Positions 11,446-22,207 of a stretch of 64,000 nucleotides of DNA are shown here, piece by piece; position 1 is the first letter of the stretch; the number at the start of each line of letters is the position of its first letter. Under the pieces are notes generated by a model. The model worked only from the letters and a program-made list of their open reading frames with translations, was not told where the DNA came from and ran no database searches. Location of the stretch: positions 37,212,047 through 37,276,046 of the forward strand of contig OY970835.1 of assembly GCA_963853835.1 (NCBI GenBank), in the 5' to 3' direction. Origin of the DNA: Calendula officinalis (Eukaryota > Streptophyta > Magnoliopsida > Asterales > Asteraceae). The translations under genes and the position numbers were made by a program.

Positions 11446-11800
11446 TAAGAAGACCTTGTAGCAACCAAACGGTTAAAAATATAACTAAACTACATTACTT
11501 TGTAATTTGCCTTTCATAAAATAATGTAAAGCAATAACATGTTAACATGATACGAGTGAAATACTTTTGTTATCATAATCTTGCAAAGGTATTTCTGTTT
11601 ATAACGGGCTTCTTTAGAATGATTAAATTTTATTCATGATGTACATAATCTAACCGTTGCTAATTTGCTATGATCATCCTTCCTCAGCTAAATGTTTTAC
11701 ATGTATTTAACTATTGTAAGGGTGTGTTTGAGACTGCTTTTGAAAATAACTCAGTGATTTATTGACTTTTGGATATAACAAAATAACTTTTTGTAAAGTT

Positions 11801-11915
11801 TCAATAAAGGGATTCGAAGAAGTATTAGTTTTCAACAACATATGTTTAATATACTTGTATAATTCAATAAAGGGATTCGAAGAAGTATTACTTTCACAAC
11901 AACATATGTTTAATA
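11801..11915 (+). repeat. 63-bp tandem duplication, second copy cut by Helitron
   Basis: The unit starts TCAATAAAGGGATTCGAAGA at 11801 and again at 11864. The second copy stops at 11915, where the Helitron begins, and resumes at 14773 after the Helitron ends. The first copy thus shows what the empty insertion site looked like. Confidence 0.9.
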
Positions 11916-12125
11916 TCTACTATTATAATAAATCAAAACATATATAGCCACATGTCACTTTTTTAGAATACTAGCTGTACACGTGGCAACCTCTCCTTAA
12001 TAATAACTAATCTATCTACTTCTACTATTATAATAAATCAAAGCCTATATGGCCACATGTCACTTTTTTAGAATACCAGCTGTACACGTGGCAACCTCTC
12101 CTTAATAATAACTAATTTTATTCCT
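11916..12125 (+). repeat. Duplicated Helitron 5' terminus (2 x 105 bp)
   Basis: The unit from 11916 recurs at 12021 with few changes. Each copy begins with the TCTACTATTATAATAAATC terminus, so the element has two potential 5' ends. Only the outer one is preceded by A and matches the insertion border. Confidence 0.9.
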
Positions 12126-13597
12126 TAATAAAAACTAATTTTATTTATTATAATAGTATATGTGGTACACATAAATTTATTACTTTGATCTTAAATATAC
12201 TTTTTCTGTATTTAAATCTATTTTATTTAAATATATGCAAGAATTTAGTGATTTTGGTTTTAAAATTCAATTCATCTTTTTTATTTTTTTTTATTTATGT
12301 TAATAAAATTTAAAGAAAAGAGTATTAATTATTTTGAATCGGAGGAAGTAATTGACTTTTATAAATGTTTATTTTATTTAGTGTTTTAGGGTTTAAAAAA
12401 CAAATTTATAGGGGTTTGTGTTAGTGTTAGTGTCTCACACTCTCACAGTTCATTTTTTTTTTAACGGCTAGTTAGTACTATTTTTAGTACTAAAATCACT
12501 AAATGTCTTTTCACGTTTCTTTGGAGCATAAAATTGATTGAATCAAGTGAGCATAGGTGCATAACATAAGAACAATGATATAAAACCTAAAAAAAGTGAT
12601 AGAAACTTGTAAATTTTGTGTACATTGTGAATGATGAATCAGCTAACGATTATGCAAAATATATTTTTAAGTTTTCAATGATAAATTTAAGAAAATAAAG
12701 GATATAATAGTAGTAGATCAAGAGAGATAGAGATTGAATTGAACCTCACGATTATGCAAAATATATTTTTAAGTTTTTAATGATAAAACAACATTGACGG
12801 AAACGGGTTTTATGTTTACACTTTATTATAAGGTTAAGAAGTTATAGTAGAAACTATTTAAATTAATACTCGATAAATTAATAAACTCTCTAAAATAATA
12901 AATTTATCCGTTTCCAACTTCAGACGTAAAAAATTGAAAACTCTATAAAATAATAAGATAATCATTTTTTAGGAGATCTCTTTATAACTTTTGGTCTCAA
13001 AAGAATCATAAATTAATAATTCATAGAAACTGAAAAAATTATATTACACTCTATTGAAATATGATTCAATTGTTGTCTGTTTTCCCTTATAATTTTGAGT
13101 ATCAAGGTTCGCTTCAACGTAATATAAGAGACATAAACTAATTTGTCTTTTTATTTGGTATGTATAGTATAATTATTTAAAAACTCTTTAGATTAATAAT
13201 TATTAATTTATCGATTAATTAATAACTTTTTAAATTAATAATAGATAACATTATTCATTTAAATATTTATATGAAATGGATATGTAGCTTACTTGGATAA
13301 CTCATATAGTCTACTTAGCCTAAAATTACTTTGAGTTATTGTTAAGTAATTTTAAAAAAACCTAAATTTGTTATTCTGTACGTTAAAGTTTTTATAATTT
13401 GAAAACACAAAATATGAATAACGCTCTTTTAATTAAGAGTTTTTATAAACCATTTATACATATTATGTTTTCAAAGAGTTCACTGTTTTAAACCCAAATC
13501 AAAATTACACTTAATTCTTATTTATTTAATTATATTATACTTTTATTTGGTTTTTTTGTTGTAAATTTCTGTATTTTAATAATGTTTCTTCAACTTA

Positions 13598-13982
13598 GGG
13601 GTATTTGAGAAAGCTTATTTAAAAGGCTTATGCTTATTAACTTATAAGCCTACGAACTTAATTAAGTTAATAAGCTTTTGTAAAATAAAGTGTTTGAGAG
13701 GGCTTATATACATTTATTGTAAAATGACTAAAAGGAACATTTTTAATAAGTTAATAAGCTCAATTGTTTTGTTTAGTTGAACTTATATAAAAAATGTTTG
13801 ATTGACGAAATGATAGGATAAAGAGGTAAAAATCGTAAATAAGCTCAATATCCCTCCAAAATAGCTTTCTTAAAACCCTTAAATAAGCTTATAAGCTCAA
13901 CTAAACACTTAATAACGCTTATTAAACTTAAATAAGCTTAAAAGCTCATAAACCCTCTAAATAAGCTCTTCCAAACACCCCC
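13598..13982. mobile_element. MITE with TTA target duplication, nested in Helitron
   Basis: The ends are imperfect inverted repeats, GGGGTATTTGAGAAAGCTTA on the left and, read from the right, GGGGGTGTTTGGAAGAGCTT. TTA flanks both sides (13595-13597, 13983-13985). The interior is full of AAGCTTAT and TTAATAAGC words and could fold into a long hairpin. This is a Tourist-like element of 385 bp without coding capacity. Confidence 0.72.
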
Positions 13983-14742
13983 TTAGTTCATGAATATTTG
14001 TATGTATGTATGTCATAACAATGTTCAATTAATTTAACAGTCCCATTATTCAGTATAATATTTCTTCATGTAAGTATGTAACTATGAGTTATGACAATAT
14101 TGTTAAATTATTATTTAACTATGGCAATATCATCCAATTATTAAGAGGTGTTAAATTAACTATACTTAGAATAAATTTTTATTTAACTATGCCACTTAAA
14201 AGTTAATTTTAACTCTTTTTAATTTTCTATATGTTTAAATCTCATAATCAAGTGATCATTAATAATAGTCAAGATCAATCATTGTCAAATGTTGATTTAT
14301 ATTTAAGAGAGTCGGTATTTTAACACGTAAAATTATATGTAGCGTTATCAGAGTAAAGATCAGATAATGTTTGAAAATTTTAATAGAAGATAAGAATGGT
14401 GGTCTAACAAATAATAGATCAAATTTGTATTAAAGAAGTGTTTAAAATTTATCTCAACTTTGCTTATTTTGTTAAAGACATTATAATCTTTCTTTTTTTT
14501 TTTTGGAAAAGAGATTGTATTGTAATCGTTGAACATTTACTTAGTAATGTTTTATTCTATGTTTATCATTTTATTATTACGTAATCTTAAATTTTATCAT
14601 GTTTATATTATTTTGTATGCTCCTATTCCATAATTGACATTTTACAAGCATTATATATATTGTTTTCGTAAATTTAATAATTATGCAATTAACAATTAAT
14701 ATTTGTATTTTATAAAAAATATGTTCAGTAAAATTAATGACA

Positions 14743-14772
14743 ACCCGTGATTTTTCACGGGTCATAACCTAA
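14743..14772 (+). terminator. Helitron 3' hairpin and CTAA terminus
   Basis: A perfect 8-bp stem with a TTTT loop, six bases, then CTAA. This is the transposition terminator of the Helitron, not a transcription terminator. Confidence 0.9.
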
Positions 14773-14879
14773 TACTTGTATAATTCTAATATTTATACGA
14801 TGTTTTGAGTAAAATAATTTCTATGTCGTTTATATCACATCTTACTTAAGCTCATTTTGCCTATTTTGTTATGTATCTT

Positions 14880-15478
14880 GACTAGCAGGCAAACCAACCC
14901 TATAAAACTTCACCCCCTCCCACCATTACCATTCTCCATCTCCTTTATTTCCACCCTTTTTTGCTCCATAAACACTGTAAGTGGTTCAACTTGCTTATTG
15001 ATTTCTATTATTTCACAGTTTAATGCCTTCTTCCTATTTAGGTTTGCTTAATTTCTTCTTTAATCGTTAAATAGCTTAATTAAAGAGTTGACTGCTATCA
15101 ATTTGTTAAATTTTGTCAACCTAATTTGATAATTTCATTTCTGATTTCGTAGCGTATTTCGTCAACCTTTTGGATAATGACGTGTTCGTTTTCGATATAT
15201 AGGTTGTAGGTGATCAGTCGACGGAACACTCGCGCAATTAGAGGCTGTTATACTTGCAGATTGTGGTGCGTTTTACTGATATAGGTTTAATTGATTGATT
15301 ATCGATCTGTTTTGGCCTATCATTATTGTAATTGCGTTTTCAGCTGACGACGTGTGTGTAGGTTTCAATTGTTTTTCAATTTGGTTACTTTTAATTCAAG
15401 TTTGTGGTCGTTTAAATTCTGATTGATTACTGTTTTGATGTCTGAACAGATTGTCATTAGGTTTAGGGTTTTTTTATA
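14880..15478 (+). other. LETM1 5' leader with probable leader intron
   Basis: A CT-rich stretch (about 14915-14965), typical of plant leaders, is followed by a good donor, ACT|GTAAGT, at 14977. The best acceptor before the start codon is GAACAG at 15449. The leader intron 14977-15449 is inferred from splice signals only; other acceptors between 15200 and 15360 are possible. Confidence 0.5.
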
Positions 15479-18400
15479 ATGGCTTCTAGAGCAATTTTGA
15501 GACGAAGGAAGCTTCTTACCGATTACATAAACATTTCTGCTCGTTCTTATAATGGTCTGAGCCATGGGCTGTCTACCACATATTCAGACTCCCGAAATTC
15601 GAGCTCTACTCCAGATAAAATTTCTAAAGACTTAGGGCACACAAAATGTGATAATTCAACCTTTAAAAGACATGAGGAATTCAACAATTTATCTGCACTT
15701 GGAATCTTTAGGATGCAAAAGTTTAATTCCATTACAAGAAATGGAACATTTGGGCATATGTTACCCATGATGGTTAATTTTGGGTCACAAACTTCAAGTT
15801 TTTCTTCAAATGCTACAGCACCTAAACCAAATTTGGGTGGTGATGAAGAAGATAAAGAACAAATTGCTAAAAAGAGAAAAGAAGCTTCTCCAGAGGAATG
15901 TGATCAAGCTGTTGAAGGTTTGACCAGTGCAAAGGCAAAAGTCAAAGCTAAACAAGTCAGTGAATCACAGAAAACTGCTAATTCCATTTTGAAAAGAACT
16001 TGGGCTATGCTATTAGGGATTGGTCCAGCTTTAAGAGCTGTTGCTTCTATGAGCAGGTTTTATTAAAATTTCTATAACTTCATGAATTATTAATAATCCT
16101 AACAAAACCAACGTTTAATCTTTTTGTTATGTTTTATAATATTTAGAGAAGATTGGGCTAAAAAACTTGTTCACTGGAAAAATGAATTTGTTGATACCAT
16201 GAAGCATTACTGGTTGGGTATCAAGCTTCTTGGTGTTGATATAAAAATCAGTTCAAGATTGCTTCTTAAACTTGCTGGTGGGAAAAGTCTTTCTAGAAGA
16301 GAAAGACAGCAATTAACACGAACAACTGCAGATATTTTCCGATTAGTTCCTGTTGCTGTTTTCATTATTGTTCCATTTATGGAATTTTTGCTGCCCGTTT
16401 TCTTGAAATTATTCCCCAATATGTTACCTTCTACCTTTCAGGACAAGATGAAAGAACAGGTATTTATTTGTTACATTATCTTAAGTCATTAATCATTCCT
16501 TTATTGTTAGAATCATACCAAACATTATGTTTACTTGCAGGAAGCATTGAAAAGGAGGCTAAATGCAAGAATAGAATATGCAAAGTTTCTTCAGGATACA
16601 GTTAAAGAAATGGCTAAAGAGGTCCAAAATACCAGGAGTGGAGAAATCAAGAAAACAGCAGAAGATCTTGATGAGTTTTTGGGCAAGGCAAGCTTGCAGT
16701 TAATAGTTAAATAGCTGTATAAACCAGTTTTGTTACAAAATATGCTTAATTTTGCAAACTGATATATAGGTCAGAACAGGTGGTATGGTTGCTAATGATG
16801 AAATTTTGGGATTTGCAAAGTTGTTTAATGATGAACTTACACTCGATAATATCAGCAGGTTGGATTTTTAATCATTTGTAGAACAGTGTGACTTGAATAT
16901 GATATTATTTACTTAAACGAAAATGTTTATTTTTTGGTGTTATTAGGCCTCGTTTAGTGAATATGTGCAAGTACATGGGAATCCAACCTTATGGAACAGA
17001 CACTTACTTGAGATACATGTTGCGAAAAAGATTGCAATGGTATATTTTTATTTATTATTTATATTTGAATATATGTCGGTTATCCTTATAATTATAACTT
17101 ATGTTTTTTTTTTGTTGCAGGATTAAAAATGATGATAAAATGATTCAAGCAGAGGGTGGTGTGGATGCTCTTTCTGAAGAAGAACTTCGTGAAGATTGTA
17201 GAGAAAGAGGCATGCTTGGATTACGTTCGGTAGAGGATATGCGTCAACAGGTTTTTATTTTTTATTATTTTTATTATTTTTATTCCAGAATTGTGTTTTT
17301 TATTTAATCAACCTGTTTTGCAGCTGCGTGATTGGTTGGATTTATCTCTTAATCACTCTGTTCCATCTTCACTATTGATTCTATCCAGGTAACTGCAGAA
17401 CAACCTCCCCCAAAATAATATGATTAATTTCAGAATTTCAACTTGTTTACTTATGAATGGGTAGTTTTATTTGAATTATCAGATTAGATTTGATATTATG
17501 TAAGTTTTCTAGACACTAAATGCTTTTGGACAACTTCCGGGTCAACCCGACTACCAAATATAACCCGGCCCGTTTGACTTTTACTTGAAATTGTGGTTGA
17601 ACTCCTGCAGAGCTTTCACTGTGTCTGGAAAATTGAAGCCTGAAGAAGTTGTAAGAGCAACATTGTCTTCATTGCCTGATGAAGTAGTGGATACAGTTGG
17701 TGTAACCGCTTTGTCATCTGAGGATTCTGTTTCTGAGAGAAGGAGAAAGTTGGAATTCCTTGAAATGCAAGAAGAGCTCATCAAGGTTCTAATCTTTTCT
17801 AATAAATACAAAAATATATATATTGGTGTTTTTTTTCTATGGTTATGATCTAGAATTATAAAAATAGTAATTTAATTACTTTATTAACAGGAGGAAGAAG
17901 AAAAAGAGAAAACGAAAGAATCAAGTGAAGATATTGCATTAGAAGAAATGATTAATTCTACAGCTTCAGAAGTACAAGAACAAGCTCGAGCACGAGCATT
18001 AGATAAACAAGAGAAACTTTGTAAAGTCAGTGAAGCTTTAGCTGTTTTAGCTTCTGCATCTGTAAGTATTTATTAATATTTTTTTATTTTTATTTTTTTT
18101 TAAAACTATTTTCATTTTTTTTTGTAGTCTGTGAGTAGGGAGCGTGAAGAGTTTTTGAGGCTTGTTAACAAGGAGGTACATTTCATTTGCATAATTCCTT
18201 ACAAATTTATTACGGATAAATTTGATTAATTTATATTTTGTTTTGTTTTTGTTTATTCAGATAAATTTGTATAATAGCATGATTGGGAAAGATGGGACAG
18301 ATGGTGAAAAAGAGATCATGAAAGCATATAAAGCTGCCCATGAAGAAACCGATAATGCCAGTGATGAACATGTAGCTGATGAGGTTTCTTCAGCACTCAT

Positions 18401-18896
18401 AAATAGGGTAAATTTCTCAACAATTTTTTTTATTTTTATAATTCTATTAACTGACGTGCATATGATTATGATTTGTAATTAGGTTGATGCTATGTTACAA
18501 AAACTCGAGAAAGAAATTGATGATGTAGATGCAAAGATTGGTGATCGTTGGCGAGTTCTTGACAGGTTACTAATTTCATTTTTTAATTTAATTAATGTTC
18601 AGTTATATATATTTTTTAATATAACTGCAGAGATTATGATGGAAAAGTTACTCCAGAGGAAGTTGCATCTGCAGCCATTTACTTGAAAGACACTTTAGGC
18701 AAAGAAGGTGTCCAAGAGCTTATTAGCAACCTCTCCAAAGATAAGGGTTAGTTTCCGACCCGTTTATCTATAAATGGGTCAATTTCCGACCCGTTTTGAC
18801 CTTCGTCTGACTTGTATGATCTTGTTGCTTACAGAGGGAAAGATTCTTGTGGAAGATATAGTGAAGTTGGGGAGTCGAGCAGAAGATGCCGAATGA
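15479..18896 (+). CDS. LETM1: LETM1-like mitochondrial inner-membrane protein with EF hand
   Basis: Fourteen exons give 2217 nt, 738 aa: 15479-16056, 16147-16459, 16541-16687, 16770-16858, 16947-17039, 17121-17250, 17324-17388, 17611-17785, 17891-18061, 18128-18175, 18261-18407, 18483-18565, 18631-18746, 18835-18896. The N terminus is basic, serine-rich and poor in acids, as for a mitochondrial presequence. The LETM1 domain starts near residue 180. Its single membrane segment (VPVAVFIIVPFMEFLLPV, about 250-270) is followed by KLFPNMLPSTF, the family signature. A coiled coil lies at about 460-520 and an EF hand (DRDYDGKVTPEE) near 690. LETM1 proteins act in mitochondrial K+/H+ or Ca2+/H+ exchange and mitoribosome function. 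The third intron has a GC donor at 16688. Length matches plant LETM1/LETM2. Confidence 0.95.
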
Positions 18897-19561
18897 TTCT
18901 TCAAAAAAATCGGTAATGTGGTATTGTTCCGTTATTAATTGGAACCAACATACATGTTTTTTTTAATATTTATTTATTTTAATATTGTAGAGAGTCCTAA
19001 GTCGACTATATACTCTTCGTGTAGGCATTAAAGTGTTACCATGGCAATTTTTGTTAGGTCATATTTTAAAAGGATGTACTGTAAAAATTAGACAAAACAA
19101 CAACATATATGTACGCACGACTCTCATATATTTTGTGTTTGACTTATAATAATCGTGTCAAGTTGGATCTATTCTATGCTTTTATGTAGTTTGAAGAAAA
19201 TACTATGGGTAATGTCCTACACTCTTGGTAACATTATTAATTTTCAATTTAACACGATTATCAACCATGGGGTTAATCTTATTTATTACCTTAGTTATAT
19301 ATAATGTGATATAACCGTGTGAAATGGAAGTGGGAGTAAATCCGAAGTCTTAATATGATTTAATAAGCTTGAAAAAATGAGTTTTGTCAACATTTTTTCA
19401 TCAAACCAGTTGATACAAAGACAAAAATATGACATATACAAGCTTATTAAACAGTTTATGATAGAAAACCAAAATCTATTACAAATACTGAAACATTAAG
19501 TAGAATATGTTACAACTAGTCAAGTGTCAAAACATTGCAATTGAGCAACAAAACACACTAT
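18897..19561. other. LETM1 3' UTR and intergenic spacer to the formin
   Basis: A possible 3' UTR intron is suggested by a GTAATG donor near 18914 and a TATTGTAG acceptor near 18990. The rest is AT-rich spacer between two convergent genes (stop codons 665 bp apart). No ORF is supported. Confidence 0.45.
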
Positions 19562-22207
19562 TCAGGGACCCGTTAACGACCCTTCTTCGTCATCGAACGA
19601 ACCAAAATCCATCTGTTCGTTAAACTTAGGAAAAACAGACGGAAGACTTTGACTCATCGCAAGACTTTGACTCCCAACCGTCGTTCTCTCATTAATCTTT
19701 CCAACTTCCTTGCAAACCCGACCAAGAACCAACAAAAAGTCACTAACCACCGTAAATATCCGCAATGGTTGACTTTCTTCCACGGTCAAATCCCCATGAA
19801 AATATTCAGTAGTTTCTTTCACCATTGAAACCGACACTCGCTCTTTATCTTCAATCTCAACTATATCACCTTCCGCTTTCTTCAAAAACGCATCCATCGA
19901 ATCCGAAAACATTTTATTCGATCCATTTTGTTCATTTAAAGCCGCTGCTTCACTAACCGTGGTCAACCCCGTGGTCAACCTTCTTACCTCCTTCAAAAGC
20001 AAATCAAAATTCAAGTTTGCAGCTTTCTTAACACTCTCGAGTTCCCCACCGAGCCTAGAAACCACTTCAAGACCATGTTTTGTTGACTCGACTTCATTAC
20101 AAAGCTCAGATTGTTGACTAACCCCCGAAAGACGACAACCTTCTGATCTCGTGATTTCTTGTACAACAAAATGCAAAAGTGTCGTTTTTCCATCTATGCC
20201 CTTGATGTCTATGAGTTTAAGAAGTGTATCGAGTTTAAAGGCGTGTGCATCCCCACGGTTTGTTCCTATGTTCATTCGGTTCCCCGCTTTGAGTACAGCT
20301 TCTAGAAGCTTTATAAACATCTTGCTGTTTTTAAGTTGCTGGCATGCTGACTGCAAATTCAAACAAATGTTTTCAAAACATGTAAATATTTATGCCATTT
20401 GAAACGGCAGGTTGACCCAAAACACTTTTTGTTTAAAATATTTTTTAAAAAAATAGTATCGAGCCATTTATAACTCGAAATGGGCATCAAAAAGTTATAA
20501 TTAAGTTATACCTCGATTGTTTCAAACGAGCCTTTAAGGTAGTCAATCTCAGTATCAAAATTTGATATGTAAAGCATGGCATCAACCCTTTTAAATGCAA
20601 ATGGTATACGAATAACCGCTTTGAGAAAGTTTTCAGCAGGATCAAGTGATGTATCATTCAACTTTTTTAACTGAATTTCTTCCTCCATTGTTGGAGTCAT
20701 CTTTGACAAGCTTCCAAGTAGCTCTGAACCTAATGTATCAACATTACCTGTTTATACACAAGTCAACATCATTTATACAAAAGTCAACATCATTTAACAC
20801 CATAAGTATTTAATTAAAGAAAAATGATAGTATTATGATACCTTGAAGGATACATTCACAGACTTCATCAATTGTTAAGTTAAAGGCTCTTAATAATATA
20901 GCAATATTTCTGGACTTATGTGGGTCAAGGACCCGGTTCATATCTGCAGTCAACGGGTGACCCATCGGGTTTGGTGCCGGTTTTGATGAGTTCGCCATAA
21001 ATAACGTCTCTATCATTTCTTCGTTCAACCTATGTACATGTTTGATTTTCCAGTAATTAACATAGAAATCAAAGGAAGTAATGAATAGATTAGAAGTAAT
21101 AATTTACTTTTTTGGTTGTTTCTAATAGACTGATTATTTAAATATCGATAATTATCGAACGAAAATCATAAAATAATAATGGCCAAATGTATATTACTAC
21201 CCTCAATTTGGCCAGTTAAGTTTAAGTATTAGAGGTATACCATAATACCCTATACTTGATAAAAATGTTTTAAAAACCGGGTTTTAAATATATTTTTTTG
21301 GTTACAAAGTAATCCCTTTTAATATAGATTATTAATAGTAATCCCTTTTAAATTGAACTGGTGAGTGTCTTGGTCAGTATCTTGAATACGGTTGAATCGG
21401 TCGGAGCTGCAATTGATTATTTTTATAAAGGATTGATTAAAAATTTTGCATATAATATTTTTGACTTATTTGATCCATTAGATGTTAACCATTTTTATAC
21501 TTGGTTGACCAAATAAACGATGTTGAGGGTAGTAAAGTAGATTTTGACTATTAAGATTAAATGACATTAATTCATTAAAAGGCGTGCGTGTATGGTTAAA
21601 AATAATAATAGTAAATGTAAAGAAGATGAATATAATAATCTCACTGAAAAGAGGAGCTAAATTTCAACTGATCCCACACCATAGCTTTCTCTGAGCTTGA
21701 TTTTACTTTATCCCAATGCAAGCCTTTCAACTTTGGCTTCAAAACCTCTTCTTTTCTTTCTGTTTCCTGAGACCCACGTGGCGGCGGCGGTGGTGGTGGC
21801 GGAACCGCCGTCTGTTGGTGGTGAAACACGACGGGAGATCCTTTTGGAGAGAAGAAGTTTTCGTGACCATCCGCTTCTGAGTCGGTAAAGGAATCCTCGT
21901 ACTCCATGTTACTATGTTGTTGATGGAAATCGTGTCGGGGTAGTGGCGGTAGGGGTTGAAGCTCCGGCGAACCCATCCTGTCGTAACCCACGGCGGTGGT
22001 GCCGACATTTTGAGGTTTTAGTTTTTGGTCGTGTATTGGACTAACGAGAGTTCCAAGGTAAAGAAACTCGGAGCTTGGAGTTGAAAAGTTGTGGGGGAGA
22101 GTGGGAGGAGTTGGTGATTTGTCGGAGCTGGTGGGGAGGTTTTCCGGGAACAAGCGGAGGCTGTCGGAGGGTGGTGGTTTGTGGGTGTGGGTACGGTGGT
22201 ATAGTAG
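19562..22207 (-). CDS. Class I formin, C-terminal part (FH1-FH2), cut off from its 5' end by insertion
   Basis: On the minus strand the exons are 22207-21645 (exon 1, second piece), 21029-20842, 20747-20512 and 20350-19562. The piece begins just after the membrane segment and carries the plant-formin motif SSEFLYLGTLV, a short FH1 region with a run of eight prolines, and the FH2 domain from KLKGLHWDKV through GNRMNIGTNRGDAHAFKLD to about 30 residues before the stop. FH2 domains nucleate and cap actin filaments. Removing the insertion and one copy of AGTAG rejoins this to 39369-38957 in frame, for 2184 nt, 727 aa. Without the 5' piece it lacks signal peptide and membrane anchor; the first in-frame ATGs of its own are downstream of the insertion. 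Symbol FH2 fits by synteny, but I leave it blank. Confidence 0.92.

Larger units (their letters stand above)
11916..14772 (+). mobile_element. Non-autonomous Helitron with internal empty-site proof
   Basis: The 5' end is TCTACTATTATAATAAATC, preceded by A. The 3' end is a hairpin, ACCCGTGA-TTTT-TCACGGGT (14743-14762), then CTAA at 14769-14772, followed by T. Insertion between A and T without target duplication is the rule for Helitrons. The flanks, TAATA to the left and TACTTGTATAATTC to the right, join to give exactly the sequence of the intact tandem copy at about 11850-11866, so both borders are known to the base. There is no Rep-helicase gene. The first 105 bp are duplicated (11916-12020 and 12021-12125), and a MITE is nested at 13598-13982. 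Confidence 0.93.

Noticed and set aside
11801..12125. CRISPR-like or satellite array
   Set aside because: The 63-bp and 105-bp units occur only twice each and are explained by a tandem duplication plus a Helitron terminus.
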